The position numbers and the translations under genes are program-made. From contig OX291555.1 in the NCBI GenBank assembly GCA_946406115.1, positions 15,456,001 to 15,520,000 on the forward strand: a DNA stretch of 64,000 nucleotides. Direction: 5' to 3'. The notes under the pieces were generated by a model. It saw nothing but the letters and a program-made list of their open reading frames with translations. It was not told the origin of the DNA and made no database searches. Shown here in pieces: positions 22,078 through 32,800 of this stretch. This stretch comes from Apoda limacodes. Taxonomy: Eukaryota > Arthropoda > Insecta > Lepidoptera > Limacodidae. Position 1 is the stretch's first letter. Each line of letters opens with the position of its first letter.

Positions 22078-24753
22078 ATGATGACTTTATTCAAGAAAAT
22101 CCAGAAGTTTATTAGTTACTGGTACCTCAGATATTTGCTGGCGACGGAGCTGTATATGGTGGAACCATGGGAAAAAGCTGTGATGCGTATCCTTTTTTTA
22201 AAACGAATATTTCCTTGTACCTATATAATAAGGTCACATATTAGTTAACATTCATTATACAGCATAAGTCAGCCATTACTTAACACTTTGCAGGATTGCG
22301 GGATCTAGTGCATGCATTACTCAAGAACTAGAGCCAGAACCAATTATAACACATATGTTGATATTGAACGTCGTGAATTCGTTTTTGATATTAATTTAAG
22401 TAGTTATCAATATTAAAATCAAAACTATCATTTCACTATTGAAGCTAACATAGTTTTAGCTGCCTATCTTTTCTTTTCTAAAACCTTCATTGGTAGCCTA
22501 TGATAAAAGTAACATGTTTATGACATTAAGAGGATACACTTCACGGCGCCTCACAGCGGGTTTCATACAAACGAATTTCTCATTTGTTTTTGACATTTAC
22601 TGATCAATCACTGTTAAATTTCTTAGTCATAATGCCAAGCTGAATACCTAGGTCTGTGGTTTTTCCAAATCTTGAATCTTTTACTACTAGAAATCTTTTT
22701 TGTATGAAAAACTAGAATCCTGTATAACTTTTGAACTATAGAATTTGATAGAAAACTGGCAAACTGCAGACCTAGATATTTATTACTAGAACATGTCTTA
22801 AAATTTTTTATCAGCAAGTGTCAAAAATAAGTGAGAAATTTGTTTGTATGAATCCCGCGAGGCGCCGCGAAGTGTATCCTCTTAATATAACACTCAGCGT
22901 ATGTGTATCAGGTAAGATATTTTAAAAGGGTCAGTTAGGGCTGCTACCTTAACTTAGAAGAAGTTAATTTAAAGTTACTTTGTATGAAAATGTTGTTGTG
23001 GTTTTTTTAAATTTTGAATAGGTATCTTAATTGATCCCATGCAAACTTTTAATTTTAATTCCTATAAGATTTTTCATAAACCTTATAAGAAACTATAAAT
23101 ATAAAACGAACACCATGAAAAAAAGTTTTGTGAAAATTACCTTTTATTTTGCTGACAGTAAACTTTTTCAAAATCCATATGCCACTCAAAATATCTCTTT
23201 GATTAAATAAAGGAGAAATGACCATGTAAAGGTTACATTTTTTAAGCATATAAAAGTAAAATTTTAGAAAGAAAACAAGCAGCCACTGTTATGTTATGTT
23301 CAAAGAAAACATTATTAAAACAATATTGAGACATAAATCAACATTAATAGAACAATAAAACATTAATAATCTACAATAATACAAAAATAAAAAACATCTC
23401 AGAATTGACACCAACAACTTATGCTTGTCAAAATGTTGACCACTTTTGAAAAACCCATCTATTGAGATGCACATGGAAGGTGTTATTAGCTATACTATTT
23501 GTTAAAAGTTTACATGTCACAAAGATTTTAACTTCCAAGGCATACAAAACTTTTGTTGTAAAATCTAAAAACACAAAATATGCACTTGTAAGTTTTCTAA
23601 AACATTGATTTTGAAACTCGGCAATATGTTAAAAATTATCATTTCTTACAAGTTTACCAAAGAAGTGTCAGCCATCTTGTAAGTTTCCTTAAATCTATTA
23701 AGAAAGATGTAATTCAAAAAGCTGCCCAATAAGCACAAAACTGCATTATTAGTTTTCACATAAGGTCCCATTGGTAACTTAAGCATTACTTAAAGAGAAT
23801 TCTTATGAATTTTCAATACTATAAACAAAGGTGTTAAAAAGATCCTGGTCTGTAGTTTATGCTGCAAAATAGGTAACAGCCACCCTAATAATCAGCCAAT
23901 GTTCAGCTCTTGGGGTGACAGTTATCCTTATTAATGCTCAAAGAATGCTAATATAATTACTACACTAAAAGATACAGTTACTCAGCTAATAGCTGTTTCA
24001 TTTGTGACCAAATCAGAGTTATATCAGCAGCCTTGTTCACTTAAAGATTCTATTGTAAACAGTAATTAAGCTGATATACAGTGGTTTGGTGTTTCTTGGG
24101 CGTTTGACAACTTTTCATAAACACCTACAAGTTCCTAGGTTACTAATAAATTTATGCATGTTACAAAATATTTCCAACGACATATACAATAAAAAAGATT
24201 TTTTGAGATATTTTGCTATTTATTAGCATCATCAGTCAAAATACTATCTATCTACTACTATTTTATTCTGTAAATAGTATTTTGACTGATGACACTAAAA
24301 AATAGCAAAAAATCTCAAAAAATGTTTTTTTAATTAATTTTGTTATTATTAAATAAATAGGAAATCATAACTCAAGCTCATATTTTAAATAATTTATTTA
24401 CAATTAAAGTGTATATGAGAATTTGTATCCGTTATCCATCCATGGTACAAGACAAGTATTGCTTAGTAGAGAACCAGATGGTGTAATGTCTAGGTTTATC
24501 TATTTCTATTTGTTGAAAATTGTTCCTGAAAGATGGGCCCACATTGCAGTATGTACAAAGGCTCTGAGTTTATTTCTTTTATAGGATATAGGTATATGAC
24601 ACCATAAAAGCAATATAGACAACTTGACTCATATATTCAGATATTGTTTTATTCATTGTATTCGGCATCTTCTGGTATTACAACTACTTGTTGGTTAACA
24701 GCAGAATTTTTACAGCAAGTTTCGGAAGCTTAGTAAATGAAAAAGTATTATGA
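22078..24753 (+). CDS. SPTSSA: Serine palmitoyltransferase small subunit (SPTSSA/B-like), two exons
   Basis: Exons 22078-22186 and 24641-24753; junction phase 1; 73 residues (family about 70). The protein is an ER membrane activator of serine palmitoyltransferase, the enzyme that condenses serine and palmitoyl-CoA in the first step of sphingolipid synthesis. Exon 1 carries the family core YWYLRYLLATELYMVEPWEK (residues 14-33), which matches the animal pattern of a tyrosine-rich helix followed by LYM-EPWE. Exon 2 supplies the second hydrophobic segment (IVLFIVFGIFWYYNYLLVN). The acceptor is TATTCAG; the donor C/GTATCC is weak, but it is the only one near that keeps the family pattern. Two adjacent ATGs (22078, 22081) could start it. 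AATAAA at 24872-24877 is the likely polyadenylation signal. The 2.45-kb intron holds a MITE (22530-22881) and a hairpin (24191-24330). The symbol is by homology to the vertebrate name. Confidence 0.85.
22530..22881. mobile_element. MITE family D, copy 1, with TTAA target duplication
   Basis: Ends of about 50 bp are inverted repeats: GAGGATACACTTCACGGCGC (22530-22549) against GCGCCGCGAAGTGTATCCTC (about 22862-22881). TTAA flanks both sides (22526-22529 and 22882-22885), the target used by piggyBac-type elements. The 352-bp interior has no transposase. A diverged copy lies at 48294-48684. It sits in the SPTSS intron. Confidence 0.88.
24191..24330. repeat. Hairpin, 57-bp arms, in SPTSS intron
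   Basis: Left arm 24191-24247 (contains TTTTTTGAGATATTTTGCTA and CATCAGTCAAAATACTAT) pairs with right arm 24274-24330 with about five mismatches. The loop is 26 nt (24248-24273). No coding sequence. Either a tiny palindromic element or an intron-encoded folded RNA. Confidence 0.75.
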
Positions 24754-24844
24754 GCACTAACTCTCAGTTTTGTAATGCCTCTTAAGTGTTGCATGTATTG
24801 ATATTGTAATTTTTACAAAATATTATGTTAAGTAAAGCAGAGTT

Positions 24845-24870
24845 GTTTGCCACCTTAGTGGTATATATAT
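24845..24870 (+). mobile_element. LINE family L 3' tail remnant in the SPTSS 3' UTR
   Basis: GTTTGCCACCTTAGTGGTAT matches the 3' end of the family L retrotransposon (20219-20238). It is followed directly by AT repeats and AATAAA at 24872, so the gene's polyadenylation signal may derive from the insertion tail. Confidence 0.6.
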
Positions 24871-25511
24871 AAATAAACACTTTATCCCAAAACGAATGCA
24901 CTCTTAAGGATCTACGATAATTTAATCTTGTTGATTACCATTTTAGTTATTTATATATAGCCACTTGTTATTTATTGATTGATAATATATAAATGATGAT
25001 GATGGATTGATAAAATAATTAATATTAATATACCCACCAAATTTAATTAAAAATGTTTTTTAGTAGTAGAGGTAGATAATTGAAAGCTTTGGCAGGTAAT
25101 AAAATTTTACAAATTGTTAATTTTTTAACAAAACGTACTTAACTTAGAAGAAATGTTAGTAATTTCTTCACGAACATCAGTTACTTTGTGGTAAACTGTT
25201 TTAATTGGGTAGGTATATTGACTTGATGCATTTCGTAAAGAACTTAAAGTAAATTTATTTACAATTTTTTTTAATCATCATAGATACTTACCTCTGTTTT
25301 TAACTAATATTAAAGAAAGTAATTAAATTATAAAATCATAAATAAAAAAAAACCGCATTAAGGTCGCCGTCTGCAGGCAAGATACCTGCCCAAAAATCTG
25401 GAGACCGACGTTAACTCGTTGAATAGTTAAGCTAATTGGTTGGCAAAGGTAAAAGTCCCTTAATATGTCAATCAGACGCCTGGAAGGTATATAAATATTT
25501 TCGAAACAAAT

Positions 25512-25666
25512 CAGTGGCGTATATAGGAAAAATTAGGGGGGGCTTAGTCTAGATTTCAAGGTGTACTTGAAAACTAATCAAGAACTTCGTCGCCAGAACT
25601 CCTTCCCAGTAAAAAAAAATAACATTCCCCCTGCTCCCTACCCCCCTCCCCTTATATACGCCCCTG
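25512..25666. mobile_element. Small MITE with CAGTGGCGTATA ends (hAT-like)
   Basis: Left CAGTGGCGTATATAGG (25512-25527) and right CTTATATACGCCCCTG (about 25651-25666) are inverted repeats ending in CAG/CTG. Flanks aaacaaat and aagcgaat agree at 6 of 8 positions, a possible degraded 8-bp target duplication typical of hAT elements. Length 155 bp. Confidence 0.6.
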
Positions 25667-26399
25667 AAGCGAATGTCAAAACTATTTTTACTAGCATTTA
25701 TGTTACGTTACTAAATTCAAATAGCAGTTATTAAAGTGATAACTTCGTGAAATATTAGAAATTGCATAAAGTACGGGACATTTAGTTTAGAGGTAACTAA
25801 AAGTCTTAGTGCTCCCATAATATAATCAGTTTATTGCAGACATTAATATTCAGGGAACGCTTTGTTTTCTCTGTAGTGTTTCCTATAATGTGTAAACCTA
25901 AAGTACGCTTTTAATAAATGTATATGCTATATATATTGCAAACATCGAATAATATGCAATCAAAACATTGGAAAAAGGCTAAAATATTATCCAGGGATGG
26001 GTTCTCCTATTGGATATTTCTGGGTACCTACACAGAAACACTTTTTTCATTCCACTATCTATACCTAAGAATGTTGTTCCTATTAAACTTTATAATACTG
26101 AAGTTGTTTATTTATTTACAACGTATTTAATCTCCTAAATTTTTCAAACTGCTTTTAATTAAGACCAAGTATCCAATAGACTTGTAATAGGCGTATACCC
26201 GTAAGGGACAGAAATAGAGTCACTGACCTCTGTGGCAAAGGACAATGTTACCAAATTAAAGTAATATTACCCCACTTTTTCCTGTAGATATGTACAAGCT
26301 GTTGCCCGGGTAGAATGTTTTTAAATGCATGATAGATATATGTTTGTTAAATGCATTTAAACAAAGCAAAAACATTCTAACAAACAAAAATTTATATAA
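25667..26399. other. Unassigned AT-rich spacer
   Basis: Holds a 70-codon plus frame (25918-26130) with no recognisable domain and biased Phe/Leu/Ile content as expected from AT-rich DNA. Nothing else seen. Confidence 0.35.
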
Positions 26400-26705
26400 A
26401 AAGCTTCTGCCCGCGGCTTCGCCCGCCCTATATTTCGTTATCCGTGTAGGTTCTTACGGCAACTCCTCAATTATAAAAAACAATCAAATCTTACCTCTTT
26501 AATGGCATAATACATTTGTGTCTGTGAAACAATGGAAATACACATACAAAATTTCGACCCAATCGGTCCAGCCATTTAGTAGTTGACATACCAACAGCAG
26601 CGCCACCTACCGGCTCCAATTGTATTTTTAAATCATCCAGGTAACCATCGAAATACCATTAAAATTCAACCCAATCGGTTCAGCCGTTTAGAACTGTAGG
26701 AGCTA
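26400..26705 (-). repeat. Lepidopteran dispersed repeat, inverted copy
   Basis: Reverse-oriented relative of 15590-15895: starts AGCTTCTGCCCGCGGCTTCG + CCCGCCC, then ACGGCAACTCCTCAATTATA, CAACAGCAGCGCCACCTACC and ending near CAATCGGTTCAGCCGTTTAG. Non-coding. Confidence 0.7.
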
Positions 26706-27184
26706 TTACACCATAGTTTTAAGGATAAAAAACACTTATGACATAGTTTCAAACAAAAATAATTATTCAAAGTTCACAATAAGTCACTGTTTTGGTGATT
26801 TTTCAACGTTTTCTTCTGCTTTGTTGGGCAGTTTTAAGAACATTGTCTATGTCTTTGTCACTCTTAATGGTTTTTGTAAGTAGCTTTCCCGTTCCCTCTT
26901 TTTTTTCTTTTTGGTTGTTAAGTCTGTTAGATACTTGGTCTTAGGCTTTTAACGACCCAGGCGCAAGTTATAGTACCTACGTTACGTTACAATGCCAATG
27001 CCATGTCGAAGCATGTGGGTTCAATAGGTACACGGCACTAATTACCACTAACCCTAACTTATGATAAAACTAAGGGATAGAGCTAATTTGCAAAATATTT
27101 TATTTTCTTACTTTACCTACCTAATACCACGTATAATGCAATTGAGGACTTGAAATTATCTTAGGAGAATATTCTAAACGGAAT

Positions 27185-27245
27185 CAATAATGTTGTACCC
27201 AGACTCGAACACAAATGTTCATTGTGCGGGGATCTAACACGGATC
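27185..27245 (-). mobile_element. SINE family 2 fragment
   Basis: CCCAGACTCGAACACAAATG and GTGCGGGGATCTAACACGG follow the order seen in the two longer family 2 copies (10765, 47955). About 60 bp. 26706-27184 is otherwise unassigned AT-rich sequence. Confidence 0.45.
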
Positions 27246-27332
27246 CCTAAAAAGTATACTGTCAACTAGCGCATTTTAGGCAAATATTTATAATTTAAAA
27301 AATACTGTATTTTTCCATTGGCAGATCGGTCG

Positions 27333-27575
27333 GTCGGTGGTGGACAAGGGGTTACGAGTTTACTTTGCGTCCCGAGTGGCGGTGGTTTGAGCCCGGCGTG
27401 TAACCAATGAGTCTTTCCTAACTTCGTGAATCGTGAGGAAACCTGCATTCGTCAAATAAAATGAAGACGCATGTGAAGTCCACAATCCGCACTGGGCCCG
27501 CGTGTGGACTATGGCCCAAAATTGCCCTTGGTGAGGGTAGGCCATGCCCCAGCAGTAGCGACGTATATAAGGTTG
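27333..27575 (+). mobile_element. SINE family 1, copy 2
   Basis: Head GTCGGTGGTGGACAAGGGGT, B box GGTTTGAGCCC (27383-27393), then CGTGAGGAAACCTGCATTCG, GTGAAGTCCACAATCCGC and GGTGAGGGTAGGCCATGCCC. Same order as copy 1. The 66-88 codon frames across it are chance products. Confidence 0.85.
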
Positions 27576-28172
27576 CCCACGGAGGCACGGAGCCGCCAAA
27601 GGTTTTAATATATTTTTTCCAGCAGGTGTTACCGCGATATTTATTTACGTCACGACATTGACGGTGTAACCTGATTTTCGACACAGAAGAAAGGACGGAA
27701 AAGTATATTATATAGAATAGGTTACTTTTGATCCTGATTCTTTACGTAATATTTGATCATATTCAAGATGCTATAGTCGAAATCTGTTATATAGGTAGTT
27801 TAATAAAACAAACGCTTTGGTTTTACGAACTCAAAATGAATTCCCATTTACATAGTTGCCTTCTCGACCGATTTATAACGACTATCGGCTGTTACGACCT
27901 TAAATGACCCTTCGATATTATTGTAACCCGATGTCGATTGCATTATATATATTTCAAGCCAGTAAAATAGCCTTGTCTTGAGATTATTTGATGACCTGCT
28001 GTTAGCATTTATGTTTATTATTGCTAATGTCGGTAAATATTTTTTAAAGTTACAAATAAGGGAGCAATTAACATGTTGGGTAACCCTTTTAAGAGGGTTC
28101 CTGACGTGCACTAGCGCTGCTAATGGTAATTTTTGATTTCCTATTTTAACCAAGCAAATAATTATTTGTTTC
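27576..28172. other. Unassigned sequence with a 101-codon minus frame
   Basis: A minus-strand open frame at 28153-27848 has no ATG at its 5' end (it opens with TTG) and no domain that I recognise. No splice partners seen. Probably a mobile-element remnant or chance. Confidence 0.2.
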
Positions 28173-28262
28173 TAGGGCAAATTTGGGAGTTGTAGATAGC
28201 ATATCTGCAAAAAGTGGCTATATTTAGCAGATATGTTATCTACAACTCACAAATTTGTCCTA
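28173..28262. repeat. Hairpin with 36-bp stem (miRNA-precursor-like or palindromic MITE)
   Basis: Arm 28173-28208 (TAGGGCAAATTTGGGAGTTG then TAGATAGCATATCTGC) pairs with 28227-28262. Only three positions are not Watson-Crick; two of these become G-U pairs in plus-strand RNA. The loop is 18 nt (28209-28226). The 90-nt size and near-perfect stem fit a precursor microRNA or an endogenous siRNA hairpin, but a palindromic MITE would look the same. It lies 290 bp past the 3' end of the UBE3D-like gene. Confidence 0.7.
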
Positions 28263-28552
28263 GTCAATGAAAAAATTCTAAAAATAGCTTATGACTAGAT
28301 TATGTTTCTTCAGAAGTAGAATTTATTCTATTTTTTGGAATCCATGTTGTACAAAGAGGAAATTTAAAATAATCAATTGGCGGCGCTAGGTTAGGAGATA
28401 TAGCGCTTTTAAGAAGCAGCATCTAGATTAAACAAAATATTTGTGGGCTTATAGGAACAGCTGTAACCTTCTCATTAAGGAGTTAAAGAGAGGCAGTCAG
28501 AAGTAGTCAAGTAATAAAAATAAAAAATAACTTTAATTTGGCAAAATTTAAT

Positions 28553-29803
28553 TTACACTTTCAAATAACTGACGGAATAACCATTGGTATTACGAAACGG
28601 TTCTGGTATCTTTAAAGACATCTTTTGTAGATGTTCTATCCCTCTGTAAAACATGGATTTAGATACTGGTGTTGAAATCACAGCAGGATCAGAGAACCAA
28701 GCTTCAACTTCTTCGTTCAACAATGACTCTACTTTGTAAAGGATTTTTTTCAGAAAACTGGATTGTAATTCTATTCTATCATTTATAATTTTGTCATTGT
28801 TCTTTAAAACTTGCAATTCTTTATCCATAACCCAAATAAGTAAGTATTGTGTATCTGTTGCAGAAAACATGCACTCCAAAATGATTTTACACATAACAGT
28901 GTATTGAAAACCAAGGTTAAATTCTTTGATCATTGCCTCTATAGTGTAAATAAAATCATCAATAAAATAATTTTCGACTGGATTCTTGTGTGTAAATATG
29001 GTTTTTTCAATTCCACCTTGAATTATTTTTACTTCAGAGTTAAACAACTTCACTGAACCTTTGTCTTTCAATCCCAACCATGCCAGGCATCTATTGCAGT
29101 GATACACTTCTCGTTTGGTGTTAAACTTATTTGTTTTATCAGATAGCATTAAGTTGTTGACAACAAAAAATGTAAGTCGGTATAGGAAATCACTTTTGTT
29201 TGGTTTCAAAATATCATCTGTTTTTAAAGTATTATGCCCATGTCCATTACAATGGCAAAACCATTCTGACATATCTATATTTGTTGATGGCAACTCTAAA
29301 ATTCTATCAAACTTAATTTCATTATTCGATATTACATTCGAACAATTTGAGCACATAATTTTTAATGGATCTTTTACTGTAACATTAATTTGCATAACAT
29401 TTGTTTTATCACCATTTTCAACAGTATTTGTAGCTAAAAGTTCTGTATAAAAATTGCCTCCAGTTTTCGGTTCAGTCAAAATACGAAATGAAATATTATT
29501 TCTGTCAATTTTGAGACAGGACATAGAATTTGGTATTAAATGACAGAATTCTTTAACAGGAATCGTCAATGTTTCCAGTTCATCGTCAGAATAGCAATCT
29601 GATAGACTTTCAATAGATGAAAGGCTATCTTTCCTATTACACTTACTGTAATCAATATCTGAATAATAGTTAATTACAATACAACCTGCTTGTATACTAA
29701 TTTTTAGATTGCAATTCTTATTAAAATCCAAACCTGTCGTTATAAAAACATTACAACTTCTCAATCGGGAGCGCAACTCCATAAAAATTTCTTTCACCAA
29801 CAT
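28553..29803 (-). CDS. UBE3D: E3 ubiquitin-protein ligase E3D-like (HECT_2 family), single exon
   Basis: A 416-residue single-exon ORF. The family (UBE3D, also called UBE2C-binding protein) binds the E2 enzyme UBE2C and assists ubiquitin transfer; HECT_2 domain (PF09814). Evidence: MCSNCSNVIS (about residue 150) followed by FDRILELPSTNIDMSEWFCH, which matches the family pattern C-x2-C ... R-x-L-P-L-P-S-x-N ... W-x-C-H, then a YHCNRCLAWLG cysteine pair and conserved C-terminal YLLIWVMDKEL segment. The vertebrate protein has about 390 residues, so length fits. A second Met (MELRSRL, residue 8) could also be the start. The gene begins 74 nt after the DcpS stop codon on the same strand. ATTAAA motifs lie at and just past the stop (28552-28532). 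Introns are absent here, unlike vertebrate orthologs. Confidence 0.85.
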   Translation of the reverse strand: MLVKEIFMELRSRLRSCNVFITTGLDFNKNCNLKISIQAGCIVINYYSDIDYSKCNRKDSLSSIESLSDCYSDDELETLTIPVKEFCHLIPNSMSCLKIDRNNISFRILTEPKTGGNFYTELLATNTVENGDKTNVMQINVTVKDPLKIMCSNCSNVISNNEIKFDRILELPSTNIDMSEWFCHCNGHGHNTLKTDDILKPNKSDFLYRLTFFVVNNLMLSDKTNKFNTKREVYHCNRCLAWLGLKDKGSVKLFNSEVKIIQGGIEKTIFTHKNPVENYFIDDFIYTIEAMIKEFNLGFQYTVMCKIILECMFSATDTQYLLIWVMDKELQVLKNNDKIINDRIELQSSFLKKILYKVESLLNEEVEAWFSDPAVISTPVSKSMFYRGIEHLQKMSLKIPEPFRNTNGYSVSYLKV

Positions 29804-29877
29804 TTTTGCTTAATATTTAAATAAGAATAAAATCCGTTCAAAATTGGACCTTATTACAACCAAAACTGAGTATCTTT
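29804..29877 (-). other. 74-nt spacer between DcpS and the UBE3D-like ORF
   Basis: The spacer lacks AATAAA or ATTAAA on the minus strand (only AATAAG). It is too short for an ordinary terminator plus promoter, so the downstream gene probably starts inside DcpS or the two ORFs share a transcript. Confidence 0.5.
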
Positions 29878-32800
29878 TTACTTATCAATAAGTTCAATAT
29901 TCTCAATATCTGGCTTAACTCTCTGTACATGACCATTTGTTTCATAAACATTAAATAGACTATCCATCTCACGGATGGTAAAAGGTAAAGTAGCTTTCTT
30001 GTAGTAGTTGCTCATCATTTCAATATTATTGATGACAATATCAAGTAAATGTGATTTTTCAGCATAGATTCCAGGAGCTTCGTGTCTGAGGTAAGTAAAA
30101 TGAATGTGGAGGTGATAGAAAGAAGGTTGGTAATGTAGGTAAATTCTCAATTGACTTTCTGCCAACTTATACTTATCAAATATTGATTTCTGAAATTAAA
30201 AAAGAATTATTTATTTTACAACACTTTTAATATGTCTTCTTTAATTCTATTAAGGTAACAAACCTCATACTGAAGTCCTTAGAGGAATTAAAGGGAGCTA
30301 ATTCTATAACCTGAGCGTTTGTGGGAGGCAGTTACTCTGAAGCCGTGCTGAGTGTGACCATTTAGGTTCTGAGATGTGAGGATAAACTCCTTGCGGATGG
30401 CAAATGATACGATGATAAAAAGGAGCAAAAGGCATCATTTAAAACAACACAGCCCATTATACAAGCGATAGAACACACACATGAAGGTAAACTCTCTCCT
30501 AATTCTTAAGGTTATCAAACCCTTATTGTCACAGCTATTGTGTTTTGGATTGTAAATAATTCGCTCAGCTTGTCATTGAACAGAGTCAAAAGCACTGGGA
30601 TAGCTAGATGCATAGGACGTTAAATACTCTTTATTGAGAGTTCCCACAGAAATCATTATTTTTTTTTCGCTTGAGGCACTAATTCTTCATGCAGCATCGG
30701 CATGATTTTGGCACATAGAAAGTTGTAGGGACGGAAAAGGAAATAGGATACTTCTCATCAAATGTAAGTTCCCATGGAAATAATTTTTCATGGGTAATAC
30801 CAAGAGCTACTATTTGATTGATATCGCGACAGAGTAGTTATAGCCCAGATTATCATGCCCTTACTGTAGGAATACCATAAAGATGACCAAATTTTGTGTC
30901 AAAAATCATAATGCCATTAAATTATTAAATAACCAAAGGTTTTATGAATATATAATGTTACTAGCGGCCCGTCCCGGCTTAGCACAGATGGACTTTTAAT
31001 TTTATAACATATTAAGATACACATAGAGTATGGATAACATGGTCTGATTTCGGCTTTTTAAATGTAAAAAAGTAGTTATAGTTACATTACTACAACAGTT
31101 GGACAGATGGTATCGTGAAGTTTTTTATAGATGTTCATATGTTATGTAATATTGTAGAACATTTTTTTGTTCTACCAACAAGTTTCAACAGCGCATGCGA
31201 TTAAAGACAATTTATGCAAGCTTTTGAAATTCGTCTAGTAGTTTTTGAGTATATTTGTTACAAACATACAAAAATACAAATCTTTTCTCTTTATAATATT
31301 TGTGAAGATGTATACTTATGCTTTACACCGCTTTTCAGGTAGCAAAATGTTGATAGTTACAGATATTTAATGAAATAAAATTTTGTATGGGAAAATAAAT
31401 TCAGATATCAGTGTATGATTCCTACGGCATCTTAAAGATTATATTAGGGAAGTTTGTTTTAGATGTAGCTATAGTTTACCATATGAAATTTGGTCATAGT
31501 AATTCCTGTGGGAACTTTTGAATTCTATTTATCTACCCCTGTTCCAAATTAAAGCTCATTGGATGTTCCGTTGCAACGTCAATAAAGCAAACTCAGATTT
31601 GCATTAATAATATTAGTATGTAAGTATGGATAACAGTTATTTAAATTGCATATTAATTATACCTTTCCTTCGTCACGAACTGTTTTTAATAAAGGCAGAT
31701 GAGTTGCATCTAAGTCTCTCAAGGACTTGATTCCTTTTTGCCGAATAACAGCTAGCAAATATAAAGTCTCTTTGGTCAGACCATCCCACTTTAAATCAGG
31801 AATTAGCACAAAGCCTTCTTTTTCACACTTGTTGTCATAAACAATTCTGTCCTGCTCACTCTTTCCTTCTAGGATATTGTATACCCACTGAAAATGACAC
31901 AAAAACACATTCATAAGACTATGCAATATATATTATATGTCTTGTAGGTAAATATAATATGCTACAGGCTAAACTATAAACATATATATTTAGAGATTGT
32001 TCTTCATGTATTATATCTACAGCTTCATTTAATATGTAGTTACATTATTGCAAAGAGTACATTTAACATTTATTCATTAAAAGTGAATGTCACAAACATA
32101 TGCACAAAATATCTTTGTGTTACTATTTTTAAATACTGACTTATATTGATTTGCACCTGCGATTAGTCACCAGACCGTAAGCTAGTTTGCAGTGTGTAGG
32201 AATGGCGGATTATGGTGGAGCGGCCATCACACCTTCCAATCACAGTATGTGATCTCTTTTTAACCCTCTAATCATGTTTTCATGTCTAGCAACTGCACGA
32301 TGTGTGATAGGTACTCTTTCTGAAGCTTTTTGTGCAACTCAATTTCCAATGCAACTGATTTCAAGATAGCCACATGTCTCGTAATTTTCTATAGACACTC
32401 CATGTGTTGCAAACAAATTGCATTTAAGATGCTCTTCTGCACCTGCTTGAGGCGGCGAAGTATGTTGCTTTTGCAAACAGTAGATCCCTAAAGAATTGGC
32501 TATTTCTCAATTATGTAAATAAAAAAAAACATGAATTGAAGAACATCACACTATGAAAAAACAATAAGTAAGTAAAAAGATGTATATATCTTTAAAATTA
32601 CATATGTACCTCTAATAGGCTTACCCATTAGATTTCATTAGAGATCATAGATCTTAATCTATGATTTTTTTAAATCTGTATGATTATTACTTTCATTTCC
32701 ATATAAAACTTAGTGATTACTCTGATATTTTCTAAAAGGGTCTTAAATTTTAGAAAAACCTTTAACTCACCATTCTGCCTTTCTTTTCATGAAGTGTAGG

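Noticed and set aside
27848..28153. 101-codon minus frame
   Set aside because: No ATG start, no domain, no splice context that supports it.
29115..29450. 111-codon plus frame inside the UBE3D-like gene
   Set aside because: Antisense shadow of the ligase ORF.
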